Source of the DNA: Glaciecola sp. UBA983
GTDB lineage: Bacteria > Pseudomonadota > Gammaproteobacteria > Enterobacterales > Alteromonadaceae
Direction: 5' to 3'
DNA length: 64,000 nt
Assembly: GCA_002292215.1 (NCBI GenBank)
Contig: DBBN01000078.1
Span: forward strand, 1 to 64,000
In this document: positions 26,204-35,838 of the stretch, piece after piece
Position numbering within the stretch: position 1 is the first letter of the stretch
Layout of the letters: each line of letters begins with the position of its first letter
Translations under genes and position numbers: made by a program
Notes under the pieces: generated by a model
What the model was told of the DNA's origin: nothing
What the model saw: the letters and a program-made list of their open reading frames with translations, nothing else
The model's database searches: none

Positions 26204-28895
26204 TAATCAACTTTGCCATAAAGACCGCATTGGCCATCAACTTTTCAGTGCCACGCCAGTAGCCTCGAAAGTTAACATTATCAGCAAATCCAATCACCTG
26301 ACCACGACCATAAGGATGCGCAACAATCGCTGAGCTTTGTGCGATTAAATCTTGCATTGCTTGAGCACTATAGCCGCCAAGTAATGGTTCTATCGAATAC
26401 TTAGCAACACTAATGAATGGTTTATCCACGGCCTTGAGGACCATGTTGTTAGTTTTAAACATCGGCAACAGCGCATTAGGTTTAGCTTGATCGACTACGC
26501 CATACATTAATGGATGGGTAGTATCGACTAGTGCTTGATACGTGGCTCCGGCAACTAATTTTTGGGCATGATGCGCATCTTGGTCTGCAAAGTGTAAACC
26601 ATCGTTACTAAACTCATTGTCAATCGCATCTGAGTCAAGAACACTGGCCTCTAATAAGCCTTGCTGTGCTAAGAACGCCGCACCTCGCTTAGTCCCAATC
26701 GCGACACCCCCATCTCGCACCCAGCTTTTAAGTGCATTAATATCACTATCACTTAAACTACGATAACTGCCTGAAGCAAAGATGATGTGGGTAAAATCAG
26801 CTATATTGCTACTACTAATACGATCTTGATCAACAACCGCCACCGGCATCATGAGGCGTGTATCAAAGTAATGCCAAATTTCACCGACTTCCGTTTCTGA
26901 TGTGCCTACACCGCCTACAATCATGACATTTGGTAACGTGGCAACTTGCATGCTCGGGCTGCCTAAATCAATCCCTTGAGGGGTTAATCCAGAGGTTAAA
27001 CCTACTAATTGCACCGTTAAATGATCAGCCATAGTACGTAATTTTTCTTGCCATTGCGCACTACGCTGTAATCCTGCAGGAATGATAATAGTACCTGCTG
27101 CAAACTGCTCTACTTCACCTGACTGTGTTTTTGCTGAAAACGGTTTACCGGCAATACGTGCCTGCAAGTCATTAGCTAACACTCGATACAACAACGCTGG
27201 TGCAGAAGAATCCTCCCACGTAAACACATATGCCACTTTCGACGCGACTGCATGATTCATGCTAGCTGAAGATTTTTGATCATCGGATATCTGCGTCACA
27301 AGGGTAGCATCGACTTTTCGTGCTTCACGCTTAGTTAATGACGTAAACGCTAAATTATATGCCAATGCAATATTCCAGTTAGAGACATCATAAAACGTAT
27401 TATCCGGAAAGGATTGACGGGTCGAAAACAACGATGAAAGTAAGCGATATTGTGGCTGCGCGGTCGTCACAAACAGCGCATTTCCCGCAGTAAATTCGAT
27501 ATTATTTACTTTGATATCACTATTTAACAGTGTAGTCGTAATATTATGAGCGTTGAGGTTTGCAACAATGGCTTGATTACGCTTGGCATCATGACTTAAT
27601 GCGATGAGATAGCCGCCGACCTCATCTTGTTGTTGTAATGCTTGAGTCTCACGGGTGAACTGGGCATGGTGTTGCAAAAATGACGACTTGTGTACCAACG
27701 CACCTTTAAACGTCGAAAAACTCGTGGTCACTTGGTTTTTGATGGTTTGAGCAAAACTCAATTGACCGTTTATCGAATCTTGCAAGTGTCCGCGTGAACT
27801 GGCTTGTTCAAATAAAATACCTACCGCGCCATGTGCATCAGGATACGTTGAACCTTTACCATAATAAAAATCATCAAAACGTTCTTGAGTAAAATATAAT
27901 TGCGCTTCATCATCCAATGCTTGTGCATGATATTCGCCCAAAATATTGGTTAAATCGACATTTTGATCTGCCGTTAATGGATTTTTTCGTGACGGCACGC
28001 CAGGTTGAAAGAAATACGTTTGGTCAGTATACATTTCATGGAAATCCGTCAGAATATGCGGGCGCCAAGCTTGAAATTGAGCAACACGAGCACGCGATTC
28101 AGGATGCGTTAACAACAACCAATCTCTATTCAAATCAAACCAATAATGATTGGTACGCCCGCTCGGAAAACGTTCTTTATGTTCACGATGTAACGAATTT
28201 GCTGATGGATGCTTGCCTTTATGCATATTCGCCCATTGTGCAAAGCGTGCTAACCCATCTGGGTTCAGCGACGGATCAAGCAATATCACGGCATTTTCAA
28301 GTAACTCATCCACTTGTGGACCTTGAGCCGCAGCGAGGTAATACGCAATCAACAACGCCGCGTTGCTCCCCGATGGCTCATTGCCATGCACAGAATAGCC
28401 CATGTACATCACTAATGGAGCCGACTTTTTGGGTACTTTTCCTGCCGTAATTGTGGCTTGATGATCTGCCTTGATTTGCGCAATATTGCGCTGATTTTCT
28501 GGCGTAGAAACCGTCAGTAACACCAACCTTCGTTGTTCGTGAGTTAATCCTGTCGTCTCAAGCGTGACGCGATCAGACGCCGCTGCCACGGCTTCCATAT
28601 ACGCCAGTAATTGATCATGACGTACATGCCATGTTCCAACGGGGTAGCCCAAAACAGATTCTGGCGTAGGAATGGCTGGGTCAAATGTGACATTTGTTGG
28701 CAGATAATCCAAATCAGAATGTGCCATAAACACCGCTTGTGGATTCGCAGGATCAAAGTTGATTGATGCATCACTGCTCTGCGCGGTATGTTGTGCATGC
28801 TGTGCATGTGCCGCCGTTGAAGCAGCTAAGCTCAAAGTACACAGTAAAAATAGTGCCTGACATGTTTTTTGCGAGGGTAGCAAGAACATATTCAC
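26193..28895 (-). CDS. Large secreted M14 family zinc carboxypeptidase-like protein
   Basis: A 900-residue protein with a Sec signal peptide (cleavage near AAHA, residue ~31). Residues ~90-400 are an M14 domain: zinc ligands H170 and E173 in HGNE, the third ligand likely H286 in TDFHEMYT, and substrate-site residues in FDLNRDW. Residues ~640-760 look like a class I glutamine amidotransferase-like (ThuA/DUF4350-type) domain, with VMIVGG and IIFASGSYRSLSD. It should act in the periplasm or outside the cell on peptides. Substrate unknown. The upstream gene nfuA is divergent. Confidence 0.85.
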   Translation of the reverse strand: MNMFLLPSQKTCQALFLLCTLSLAASTAAHAQHAQHTAQSSDASINFDPANPQAVFMAHSDLDYLPTNVTFDPAIPTPESVLGYPVGTWHVRHDQLLAYMEAVAAASDRVTLETTGLTHEQRRLVLLTVSTPENQRNIAQIKADHQATITAGKVPKKSAPLVMYMGYSVHGNEPSGSNAALLIAYYLAAAQGPQVDELLENAVILLDPSLNPDGLARFAQWANMHKGKHPSANSLHREHKERFPSGRTNHYWFDLNRDWLLLTHPESRARVAQFQAWRPHILTDFHEMYTDQTYFFQPGVPSRKNPLTADQNVDLTNILGEYHAQALDDEAQLYFTQERFDDFYYGKGSTYPDAHGAVGILFEQASSRGHLQDSINGQLSFAQTIKNQVTTSFSTFKGALVHKSSFLQHHAQFTRETQALQQQDEVGGYLIALSHDAKRNQAIVANLNAHNITTTLLNSDIKVNNIEFTAGNALFVTTAQPQYRLLSSLFSTRQSFPDNTFYDVSNWNIALAYNLAFTSLTKREARKVDATLVTQISDDQKSSASMNHAVASKVAYVFTWEDSSAPALLYRVLANDLQARIAGKPFSAKTQSGEVEQFAAGTIIIPAGLQRSAQWQEKLRTMADHLTVQLVGLTSGLTPQGIDLGSPSMQVATLPNVMIVGGVGTSETEVGEIWHYFDTRLMMPVAVVDQDRISSSNIADFTHIIFASGSYRSLSDSDINALKSWVRDGGVAIGTKRGAAFLAQQGLLEASVLDSDAIDNEFSNDGLHFADQDAHHAQKLVAGATYQALVDTTHPLMYGVVDQAKPNALLPMFKTNNMVLKAVDKPFISVAKYSIEPLLGGYSAQAMQDLIAQSSAIVAHPYGRGQVIGFADNVNFRGYWRGTEKLMANAVFMAKLITIR

Positions 28896-28985
28896 TCCAT
28901 TGTTTTTATTAGTTATTTATAGGTATTGTCAGTAAAAAATGACATATTTGCAATTTTATCGTCCATAATTATAAAAAAGAGTGTA

Positions 28986-29019
28986 ATACTTGACTGTTTT
29001 AGTCGGGTAATAGTGTTAT
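28986..29019 (+). promoter_or_regulatory. IscR type 1 site overlapping the nfuA promoter
   Basis: Bases 28986-29010 match the IscR type 1 consensus ATASYYGACTRWWWYAGTCRRSTAT at every position except the last. The site covers a perfect TTGACT -35 element (28990-28995), with TGTTAT (29014-29019) as -10 at 18 bp. This placement predicts repression of nfuA by Fe-S loaded IscR when clusters are plentiful. Confidence 0.75.
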
Positions 29020-29058
29020 TATATTTAAATACTGTTAGGGGTAACGAGGAAGCAACCT

Positions 29059-29637
29059 ATGATTAATATTTCAGAAACTGCCCAAGCGCATTTTGTTAAA
29101 CTACTTAAAAACCAAGAAGATAACACCAATATCCGCGTATTTGTTGTTAATCCAGGGACTGCCACAGCTGAATGCGGTGTGTCATATTGTACCACTGACG
29201 CTGTTGAAGCGACGGATGTACGTTTACCGTTTAATGGTTTTGATGCTGTGGTTGACCAAGAGTCGGCACCTTATTTAGAAGAAGCGTCGATTGATTTTGT
29301 GACTGACCAAATGGGCTCACAACTCACACTTAAAGCGCCTAATGCTAAAGCACGTAAAATTGCGAGCGACGCTCCACTCATCGAGCGTGTTGAATATTTG
29401 ATTCAAACCGAGATCAACCCACAATTAGCCAACCATAATGGTCAAGTAACCTTAACCGGCATTACCGATGATGGCGTGGCTATTTTACAATTTGGTGGTG
29501 GTTGTAACGGCTGTTCTATGGTTGATGTGACACTTAAAGACGGCATTGAAAAACAAATGCTAGAACAATTTGCCGGCGAGCTTAACGGTGTGCGCGATGC
29601 GACCGAGCACGCGGCAGGTGAGCACTCATATTATTAA
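29059..29637 (+). CDS. nfuA: Fe-S biogenesis protein NfuA
   Basis: A 192-residue carrier of [4Fe-4S] clusters. Residues 1-~95 are the degenerate A-type (IscA-like) domain, and ~110-185 the Nfu domain with the cluster ligands C149 and C152 in [10 protein letters not shown], the same positions as in E. coli. GAGGAAG lies upstream of the ATG. It is divergent from the M14 gene and carries an IscR-like operator in its promoter. Predicted to deliver clusters under oxidative stress or iron shortage. Confidence 0.94.
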   Translation: MINISETAQAHFVKLLKNQEDNTNIRVFVVNPGTATAECGVSYCTTDAVEATDVRLPFNGFDAVVDQESAPYLEEASIDFVTDQMGSQLTLKAPNAKARKIASDAPLIERVEYLIQTEINPQLANHNGQVTLTGITDDGVAILQFGGGCNGCSMVDVTLKDGIEKQMLEQFAGELNGVRDATEHAAGEHSYY

Positions 29638-29646
29638 GCTTCATTA

Positions 29647-29886
29647 ATGCGTCCTGCATTTAAACGATTCGTGATTAAATTCGGCGCTGACCCCCAAGGG
29701 AGTTGGCGCCGTTTTATTCTTGGTCTACTTATTTTTATAAGTGCTCTGAGCGGATTATTACTCAACACTCAGCCTCAATCAGCTTGGTTGGATAACTTGT
29801 GTGTCCTAGTCATGCTAATTGGTTTTGGGTTTGCGATGATTGGTTATGTCGGTATATTTGCAAGCCGATTTAATCGCTTACTGTAA
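29647..29886 (+). CDS. Small predicted inner-membrane protein
   Basis: A 79-residue protein with a basic N-terminus and two hydrophobic segments (FILGLLIFISALSGLLL and LCVLVMLIGFGFAMIGYVGIF). I do not recognise the family. It starts 9 bp after nfuA and is likely cotranscribed with it. Its last 43 bases overlap the end of the convergent MATE gene. The segment spacing and lack of low-complexity suggest a real gene, but there is no functional clue beyond the nfuA link. Confidence 0.6.
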   Translation: MRPAFKRFVIKFGADPQGSWRRFILGLLIFISALSGLLLNTQPQSAWLDNLCVLVMLIGFGFAMIGYVGIFASRFNRLL

Positions 29887-31259
29887 AGCCACCAAAGATG
29901 CCCGCCTAATGTTAGTCCGCGCATTGTTTGTAGCGCCAATAACGCATACCACAAACCTAAATTCTCTAAGCCCAAGGTCAACCAGTAGACCAAGAAAAAC
30001 CCAGCAAACGCACTCACGAACATACTATTACGCATGACATCTGCACGCGTTAACCCAATATAAATCCCATCCAGACAGTAACACCAATGAGCCAATAACG
30101 GTAACGCCACAATTAATCCATAGTATGGTTGAGCTGCCACAATAATGTCAGTTTGATTAGTTAGCAGCCCTAAAATATCACTAAAACCCAATGCAAATAT
30201 AATGGCAAAGCTCAGTGCAAAAATACTCGACCACATGAAGCTAATTCCAATGTTTTGCCATTTTTGACGTTGATCGGATTGTCCTTGTGCCTCGCCTATG
30301 AGAGCTTCAATCGCATTTGCAATCCCATCAAGCCCGAGTGCGATTATAACGAAAAATTGCATCAACAATGCATTGATCGCTGCAGCCTCCACCCCATATC
30401 GAGCGCCTTGATAGGTAACAAATGCCAAACACAGTTGTAAAAATATAGAACGAATAAACAAATCACGATTCAGGGATAACAAACGATAAAAACGTGCAAG
30501 ACGAAACCAATCGGGACTTAACATACGGATAGATGATGAGGGGATGTTGTCTTTGCGTAACAATGCCGGTATTGCCGAGCATGGTAGACCTTGTTCACGA
30601 CCTCTCACATAACGATATATCATCGAGATACTGGCGATACACATCAACCATTCCGTGATAACAGTGGCATAAGCTAGCCCGGCAACGGATAAATCAAAGC
30701 CAAAGACCAGTGTTAAATTGAGGACAATATTGGTTAAGTTACCTATTATTTGGATCCACATCACTTGCTTGGTGCGTTGATGCCCTACCATCCATCCTAT
30801 TAACACTAGGTTAAACAGGATAATCGGTGCATTTGCTACCCGAATCGAAAAATAAGTATGTAACGACGATTGTGCTAATGTAGGCAGTTCCGTATAAGAC
30901 TGGATCCAAGCAAGCAGAGGTGCACTAAGTAAATAAAGTCCAGCACCAAGGACTAACGCGCAGATTAACCCTCTTGCGAGCTCATCAAACCACACTCGCT
31001 GAGCGGGTTCTTGTGTCAATGAAAAAGCCCCATACTGCTGCGCGGCTAAGCCACTTATCGACATGCGCAAAAAACCCAACAACCAAATAATTTGCGAGAG
31101 TAAAAATGTCCCTACAGCTGCCCCAGCTAATAATTGCGCATCACCTAAATGACCCAATACAGCGGTATCAACTAGCCCTAATAGTGGTTGAGACAAATTT
31201 GCTAGGATCAGGGGGAGCGCCAATAACAATAATTTTTTTGATGAAGCAGATCGCAGCAC
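29844..31259 (-). CDS. MATE family efflux transporter (DinF-like)
   Basis: A 471-residue, 12-helix MATE protein. The first helix region PLILANLSQPLLGLVDTAVL and its pseudo-repeat in the second half (GVEAAAINALLMQFFVIIALG) are typical of the DinF branch, which exports organic cations by Na+ or H+ antiport. The start is a GTG at 31259 (MLRSASSKKL). The LexA-linked context of E. coli dinF is absent here; lexA is 10 kb away. Substrates are unknown. Confidence 0.88.
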   Translation of the reverse strand: MLRSASSKKLLLLALPLILANLSQPLLGLVDTAVLGHLGDAQLLAGAAVGTFLLSQIIWLLGFLRMSISGLAAQQYGAFSLTQEPAQRVWFDELARGLICALVLGAGLYLLSAPLLAWIQSYTELPTLAQSSLHTYFSIRVANAPIILFNLVLIGWMVGHQRTKQVMWIQIIGNLTNIVLNLTLVFGFDLSVAGLAYATVITEWLMCIASISMIYRYVRGREQGLPCSAIPALLRKDNIPSSSIRMLSPDWFRLARFYRLLSLNRDLFIRSIFLQLCLAFVTYQGARYGVEAAAINALLMQFFVIIALGLDGIANAIEALIGEAQGQSDQRQKWQNIGISFMWSSIFALSFAIIFALGFSDILGLLTNQTDIIVAAQPYYGLIVALPLLAHWCYCLDGIYIGLTRADVMRNSMFVSAFAGFFLVYWLTLGLENLGLWYALLALQTMRGLTLGGHLWWLYSKRLNRLANIPT

Positions 31260-31401
31260 AGATAACCTTATATGCTTAACACAGAATGGCGGATTAAGTT
31301 GGCACTTTACCGCAATTTACTTATACTATCTAACAATTATGCTGTCGTACTCTAGGTGCATGATAATCCAATCAATTTTCTTGTACAGGTCGCTATTAAT
31401 T

Positions 31402-32514
31402 ATGTCTAGTCGTATTGTTTTATTATTATTGTTTTGTGTTTGCTGTGTGAATGTAGCTCTGGCTAAACAACCAGATGTTGCAGCTAAAACAGAAACATCA
31501 ATTCCTACTGGAATGCTTGATAACCTTGTCATTTTACAGTACCACAATGTGTCGACTAAAACGCCAGCTTCGACTTCTATCGCGCCAGAGAAATTTGCTG
31601 AACATTTGGCATATTTATATCGCCATTATACTGTGGTTGATCTGTTTGACGCTATCAAAGCTCTTCGAGCAGGGAACTCACTCCCGGATAAAGCCGTGGC
31701 GATTACGTTTGATGATGGATTTGATAATATTTTACTCAATGCCCATCCGTTGTTACAAAAATATAACTTTCCCTACACTATCTTTATTAACCCACAACGG
31801 ATTGATAAAGACCGCAATCAACTGACGTGGTACGAAGTTAAACAGATGGCACAAGAAAACGTCAGATTTGCAAATCATACATTGGACCATTTGCATTTAT
31901 TAAACCGCGAATATCGCAACGGAGAAAAAGAATCTGACGCACAGTGGTTAACTCGAATCATGTACAATATCGACCAAGCAGAGAAATTAATTGAAACTCA
32001 ACTTGGTTATTCGTTGCAATTTCTTGCTTATCCTTACGGCGAGTTTGATACGTTTTTAGCGCAACACCTAGAACAACAAGGTTATATCGGTTTTGCACAA
32101 CATTCAGGTGCGGTATTCAGTGGTAGTAATTTTAGTGCCCTACCTCGGTTCCCTGCAGCAGGTCGATACGCCAATATCAACACCTTAAAAGTAAAATTAA
32201 ATAGCTTGGCGATGCCCGTTCTCGACAACAATATTCAGTCACCCGTTGTTAGTGAAGAGGGCTTTCCGTCTACACTAAAACTGACCGTTGCCGCTGCTGA
32301 TTTGAATATGAACGCTATGAATTGCTTTTTCCAAGGGCATCTACAAGACAAGAAAATAATTGAAAATTTGGTTGAGGTCAGCTTACCAGAGAGTTTTCCT
32401 TTCGGGCGTTCACGCATGAATTGTACTGCCCCAAGTAAGACACAAAAAGGGCGGTTTTATTGGTTCTCTCAACCATTTTTTAAGGCGAATGAGAATCAGT
32501 TATTCCCTGATTAA
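31402..32514 (+). CDS. Polysaccharide deacetylase family protein
   Basis: A 370-residue exported protein with a signal peptide (LLLLFCVCCVNVALA) and a NodB-homology domain at about residues 45-240: AITFDDGFDNIL carries the catalytic and metal Asp, and FANHTLDHLH the metal-binding His pair. FLAYPYGEFD is a further conserved motif. The C-terminal ~120 residues are a separate domain of unknown type. The frame is open back to 31339, but the Met at 31402 starts a proper signal peptide. It likely deacetylates an extracellular glycan, such as a biofilm polymer, in the periplasm or outside. Confidence 0.85.
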   Translation: MSSRIVLLLLFCVCCVNVALAKQPDVAAKTETSIPTGMLDNLVILQYHNVSTKTPASTSIAPEKFAEHLAYLYRHYTVVDLFDAIKALRAGNSLPDKAVAITFDDGFDNILLNAHPLLQKYNFPYTIFINPQRIDKDRNQLTWYEVKQMAQENVRFANHTLDHLHLLNREYRNGEKESDAQWLTRIMYNIDQAEKLIETQLGYSLQFLAYPYGEFDTFLAQHLEQQGYIGFAQHSGAVFSGSNFSALPRFPAAGRYANINTLKVKLNSLAMPVLDNNIQSPVVSEEGFPSTLKLTVAAADLNMNAMNCFFQGHLQDKKIIENLVEVSLPESFPFGRSRMNCTAPSKTQKGRFYWFSQPFFKANENQLFPD

Positions 32515-32533
32515 ACTAACACTACCTTCGTGT

Positions 32534-33220
32534 TTATTCGGCACGCCCATAGGCAATGACTTTAGGCATATCGGCAATGATTTGTGCAGTGTCACTCATT
32601 GCGATTTGTCCAGGTGCATGTTGAGGCTTAAAGCGTCCGATGACTTGCCCCAGAGGATTAATCACCACCACTGAACCAGAATGATCGACCAGATAATTGG
32701 GATCATCAGTGCTTTGTGACATCGAATACATCATTCCCATACTACGTACCAACGGATACAGTTGTTTATGCTCTGCTGTTGCACCTATAAACTCTGGATT
32801 AAAAAAGCCGACATACTCTGCTAAACGTTCAATCGTATCGCGCTTAGGATCGACCGATAAAAACCAGACTTTTATGGGTTGCTGATCTGCTGTAGCAATA
32901 ATTTTTGGATAGGCTTGATTCAGTGCTGCTAAGGTCGTTGGACAAATATCAGGACAGTAAGTATAGCCAACAAACGCTAACGTCCATTGTCCGGTAAGAT
33001 CAGCATTTGTCATCGCTTGATTGTGATGATTAGTGAGTGTGAAGTCGACAATTTTACGAGCAATAGGATACCACTGCATAAAATCAGTACCTGATGGGTG
33101 CGCTTCACTCAATGAGGATACCGCTTTGTGCGATGTCATGGATGCTGACGATTTATTCATTTGATAACTGACTACCAGCCCAATAACAAACGCAACAGCA
33201 ATAATAACTTTGACCAACAT
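32534..33220 (-). CDS. SCO1/SenC family copper chaperone
   Basis: A 228-residue membrane-anchored thioredoxin-like protein that delivers copper to the CuA site of cytochrome c oxidase. It has one N-terminal membrane helix (VKVIIAVAFVIGLVVSY), the copper-binding CPDIC and a downstream His in VDHSGSVVVI. The ATG at 33220 is preferred to the GTG two codons earlier. It is the last gene of the heme A and oxidase assembly set, after cyoE, which supports a role in CuA assembly. Confidence 0.92.
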   Translation of the reverse strand: MLVKVIIAVAFVIGLVVSYQMNKSSASMTSHKAVSSLSEAHPSGTDFMQWYPIARKIVDFTLTNHHNQAMTNADLTGQWTLAFVGYTYCPDICPTTLAALNQAYPKIIATADQQPIKVWFLSVDPKRDTIERLAEYVGFFNPEFIGATAEHKQLYPLVRSMGMMYSMSQSTDDPNYLVDHSGSVVVINPLGQVIGRFKPQHAPGQIAMSDTAQIIADMPKVIAYGRAE

Positions 33221-33262
33221 ACTCACGCAGTAATTCCCTACTTAATTAAACCTATGTCACTA

Positions 33263-34189
33263 TTAAAGCGTAATAGGGATGTAATGATCAAGTAATAACA
33301 CCACAAACAACACCATTAAATGAATAATGGAAAATCTGAACGTTTGCATCGCAGTGTGTTCATCAGGTGAATATTTAAGTTTATAGGCGTAATACAAAAA
33401 GCCAGCATTTAATACGCTAGAACCTGCAAGATAAATTAGATCCGCCATCCCTGCAAGGTAGGGTAATAAACACACTATGAACAACAATACTGTATATAAC
33501 AAGACGAACGTTTTGGTATATTCAACACCATGTGTGACTGGTAGCATGGGTATTTTTGCTTTTGCGTAGTCTTTTTCACGATGAATTGCCAATGCCCAAA
33601 AATGCGGCGGTGTCCACGTAAAGATAATCAGCACTAGTAATAATGGATAGGCGTGGATCTCACCGGTTACGGCTGTCCAGCCCAATAATGGAGGAATTGC
33701 TCCTGCTAACCCACCAATCACAATATTTTGTGGTGTGGCTCGTTTTAAAAATAAGGTATAAATCCCGGCATAACCGACTAAACCCGCTAAGGTTAAAATT
33801 GCGGTTAATTGATTGATCCAAAGATCTAAAGCAACAAAGCCGAGAACACCTAAAATGAATGCAAAAGTAAGCGCTTGCTTACTAGTTACACGTCCTTTGG
33901 CAACAGGACGATTGAATGTTCGCGCCATTTTACTATCGATTTCATGATCCACAACATGATTAACCACTGCTGCGGCTGAAGACAAAGCCCCAATCCCAAA
34001 TAACCCCACAATCAAGGTTTGTGCAGGGATCCAAGTATCACTCGCCAGACACATCCCCACTAATGCTGTCAGTAATAATAATAGCACTACATTAGGTTTA
34101 GTCATTTCATAATAATCACGCCACGCGGCAGGCTGTTGCTTTGCTGAGCGTTTGTTAGCAAGTTTACCTAATGAGGCACTATTGGGCAT
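33263..34189 (-). CDS. cyoE: Protoheme IX farnesyltransferase (heme O synthase)
   Basis: A 308-residue polytopic UbiA-family prenyltransferase that adds a farnesyl group to heme B to make heme O. The Asp-rich site appears as [15 protein letters not shown] and the second motif is in NRPVAKGRV; about nine membrane helices are present. It lies 9 bp after ctaA, whose product oxidises heme O to heme A. The gene name ctaB is equally usable here as it serves an aa3 oxidase. Confidence 0.93.
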   Translation of the reverse strand: MPNSASLGKLANKRSAKQQPAAWRDYYEMTKPNVVLLLLLTALVGMCLASDTWIPAQTLIVGLFGIGALSSAAAVVNHVVDHEIDSKMARTFNRPVAKGRVTSKQALTFAFILGVLGFVALDLWINQLTAILTLAGLVGYAGIYTLFLKRATPQNIVIGGLAGAIPPLLGWTAVTGEIHAYPLLLVLIIFTWTPPHFWALAIHREKDYAKAKIPMLPVTHGVEYTKTFVLLYTVLLFIVCLLPYLAGMADLIYLAGSSVLNAGFLYYAYKLKYSPDEHTAMQTFRFSIIHLMVLFVVLLLDHYIPITL

Positions 34190-34198
34190 GTTAATCTC

Positions 34199-35176
34199 CT
34201 AGACGCGACGATAAAGGGTATATGTGGTCATCACCATGACCAATAAAAGACAAGCGGCGACTGCGTTATGTAACGTCGCAACGATAAGGGGTAATGAATA
34301 TACAACATTACTAATACCCAACAATACTTGAGCTGTCAGCACTACTGCTATCGTAATACTGAGTTTACGTACCATCTTAGAGTTAGCTTGGCGATACAGG
34401 CTGATAGCCAACCACAATAAATATCCCGTCACAATAACGGCGCCAAAGCGATGAAGAATATGCATGGTCATCCGTTCATTATAAGTATGTACGCCAAATT
34501 CATAACTTTGTGCGGCGGGAACGCTAAACGCGCCAACAAATTCTAATCGAGCTTGCCAGTCCCCTTGGCAAATTGGTAAATCCGTACAGGCTAACGAAGC
34601 ATAATTAGCCGAAGTCCAGCCTCCAAGAGCAATTTGTACAACGAGCAATATTATTCCCAACAATGCAAATTTAGCCATATCACGCATCGTAGAATTACCC
34701 ATTGGTAATTGATAAGGTGTCATACGTAAATACAACAAAAACAAACATGATATTACAGTAAAGCCACCTAATAAATGCCCCATCACCACAACAGGAAGTA
34801 AATTCAGTGTGACCGTCCACATACCAAGCGCACCTTGAAAGCAGACTAAAAATAATAATAAAATCGGGAGTCTCAACGGCTGTCCGACTTTACGTTTAAA
34901 CGCTGCTATGCAAGCAATAATTAAAATACACAAACCGAGCGCACTTGCGAAATAGCGATGGATCATTTCATTCCATGCTTTTTCTACTTCAACGGGTCTA
35001 TCTGGAAACGCTTCGTTCGCTGCATCAATGGTCAACTCGGTCATCGGCACGCCTAACTTACCATAACAACCGGGCCAATCAGGACAACCTAAGCCGGCAT
35101 CTGTTAAGCGGGTATAGGCACCTAGAACTATCACAACAAGGGCTAACAGAATGCTCGCTAAAACCAATTTCTTCAT
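34199..35176 (-). CDS. ctaA: Heme A synthase (CtaA/COX15)
   Basis: A 325-residue, eight-helix membrane protein that converts heme O to heme A. Heme-ligand histidines occur in pairs across the two halves: EMIHRYFASALG and VVVMGHLLGG in the first half, MHILHRFGAV and VATLHNAVAA in the second. The start region GAYTRLTDAGLGCPDWPGC is a family signature with two cysteines. It is part of a cox assembly operon running from SURF1 to SCO. Confidence 0.93.
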   Translation of the reverse strand: MKKLVLASILLALVVIVLGAYTRLTDAGLGCPDWPGCYGKLGVPMTELTIDAANEAFPDRPVEVEKAWNEMIHRYFASALGLCILIIACIAAFKRKVGQPLRLPILLLFLVCFQGALGMWTVTLNLLPVVVMGHLLGGFTVISCLFLLYLRMTPYQLPMGNSTMRDMAKFALLGIILLVVQIALGGWTSANYASLACTDLPICQGDWQARLEFVGAFSVPAAQSYEFGVHTYNERMTMHILHRFGAVIVTGYLLWLAISLYRQANSKMVRKLSITIAVVLTAQVLLGISNVVYSLPLIVATLHNAVAACLLLVMVMTTYTLYRRV

Positions 35177-35185
35177 GTATTTACT

Positions 35186-35779
35186 TCATCCTATTCTGGA
35201 TAATTTCAGCAGTTTTTTGATATCCGAAAGTATATCTCGACTAGCCTGTACTGCTTGTTCTTTTTCTGGGTATAACGGATGCTTTAACATCCCGTTGTTC
35301 AATGTATCTACAATAAAAATACCATTAGGCGAGATATTTTTAAACATTTCATTTACATTTTTTTTAGGTAATTGTAACGTTTTGAGTTCTTTATGCTGAC
35401 CAAGGGCTATCTCGTCATGATTTGCAGTCGTAACAGGTATCACTTGCAATGCAGCTAATTCACTGTTTTCAGTAGTAATTATAAGTGGCTCAACGCGATC
35501 CATATGCTTCCCAAGTGCAATATGAATTTGCCCCATCGCGTACAGTGCATTACGGCATGTGGCATCACATTTTTCTGGTAGCACGTATACTAAACGCCAT
35601 AATGGTGGAAGCTTGGCAAAGTCTTGTGCAAAATCAATCGGCGGTGACAATAACTCACCACGATTAGTGGCTGCTTTATTAAACCACTCATTTTCTAGTG
35701 CAACCTTAGCCAATATTACGGGCAAGACAAACACCACGACGAGCGCAATAATTGCTATTTTATTTTTCCTTTCTGCCAC
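35186..35779 (-). CDS. Putative oxidase-assembly protein with SCO-like CxxxC
   Basis: A 197-residue bitopic protein with an N-terminal helix (IAIIALVVVFVLPVILA) and a periplasmic domain that looks thioredoxin/SCO-like. WRLVYVLPEKCDATC carries a CxxxC pair at the place where SCO proteins bind copper, but no matching downstream His motif is evident. It lies between SURF1 and ctaA in the oxidase assembly operon, so a role in copper delivery or thiol reduction for CuA is inferred. Similar genes occur in Shewanella cox clusters without a settled function. Confidence 0.75.
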   Translation of the reverse strand: MAERKNKIAIIALVVVFVLPVILAKVALENEWFNKAATNRGELLSPPIDFAQDFAKLPPLWRLVYVLPEKCDATCRNALYAMGQIHIALGKHMDRVEPLIITTENSELAALQVIPVTTANHDEIALGQHKELKTLQLPKKNVNEMFKNISPNGIFIVDTLNNGMLKHPLYPEKEQAVQASRDILSDIKKLLKLSRIG

Positions 35780-35838
35780 TTGATACCTCTTTGTATTTAA
35801 CTGAATATGGGAATAACTATATGTTTATATCGTGCTTA

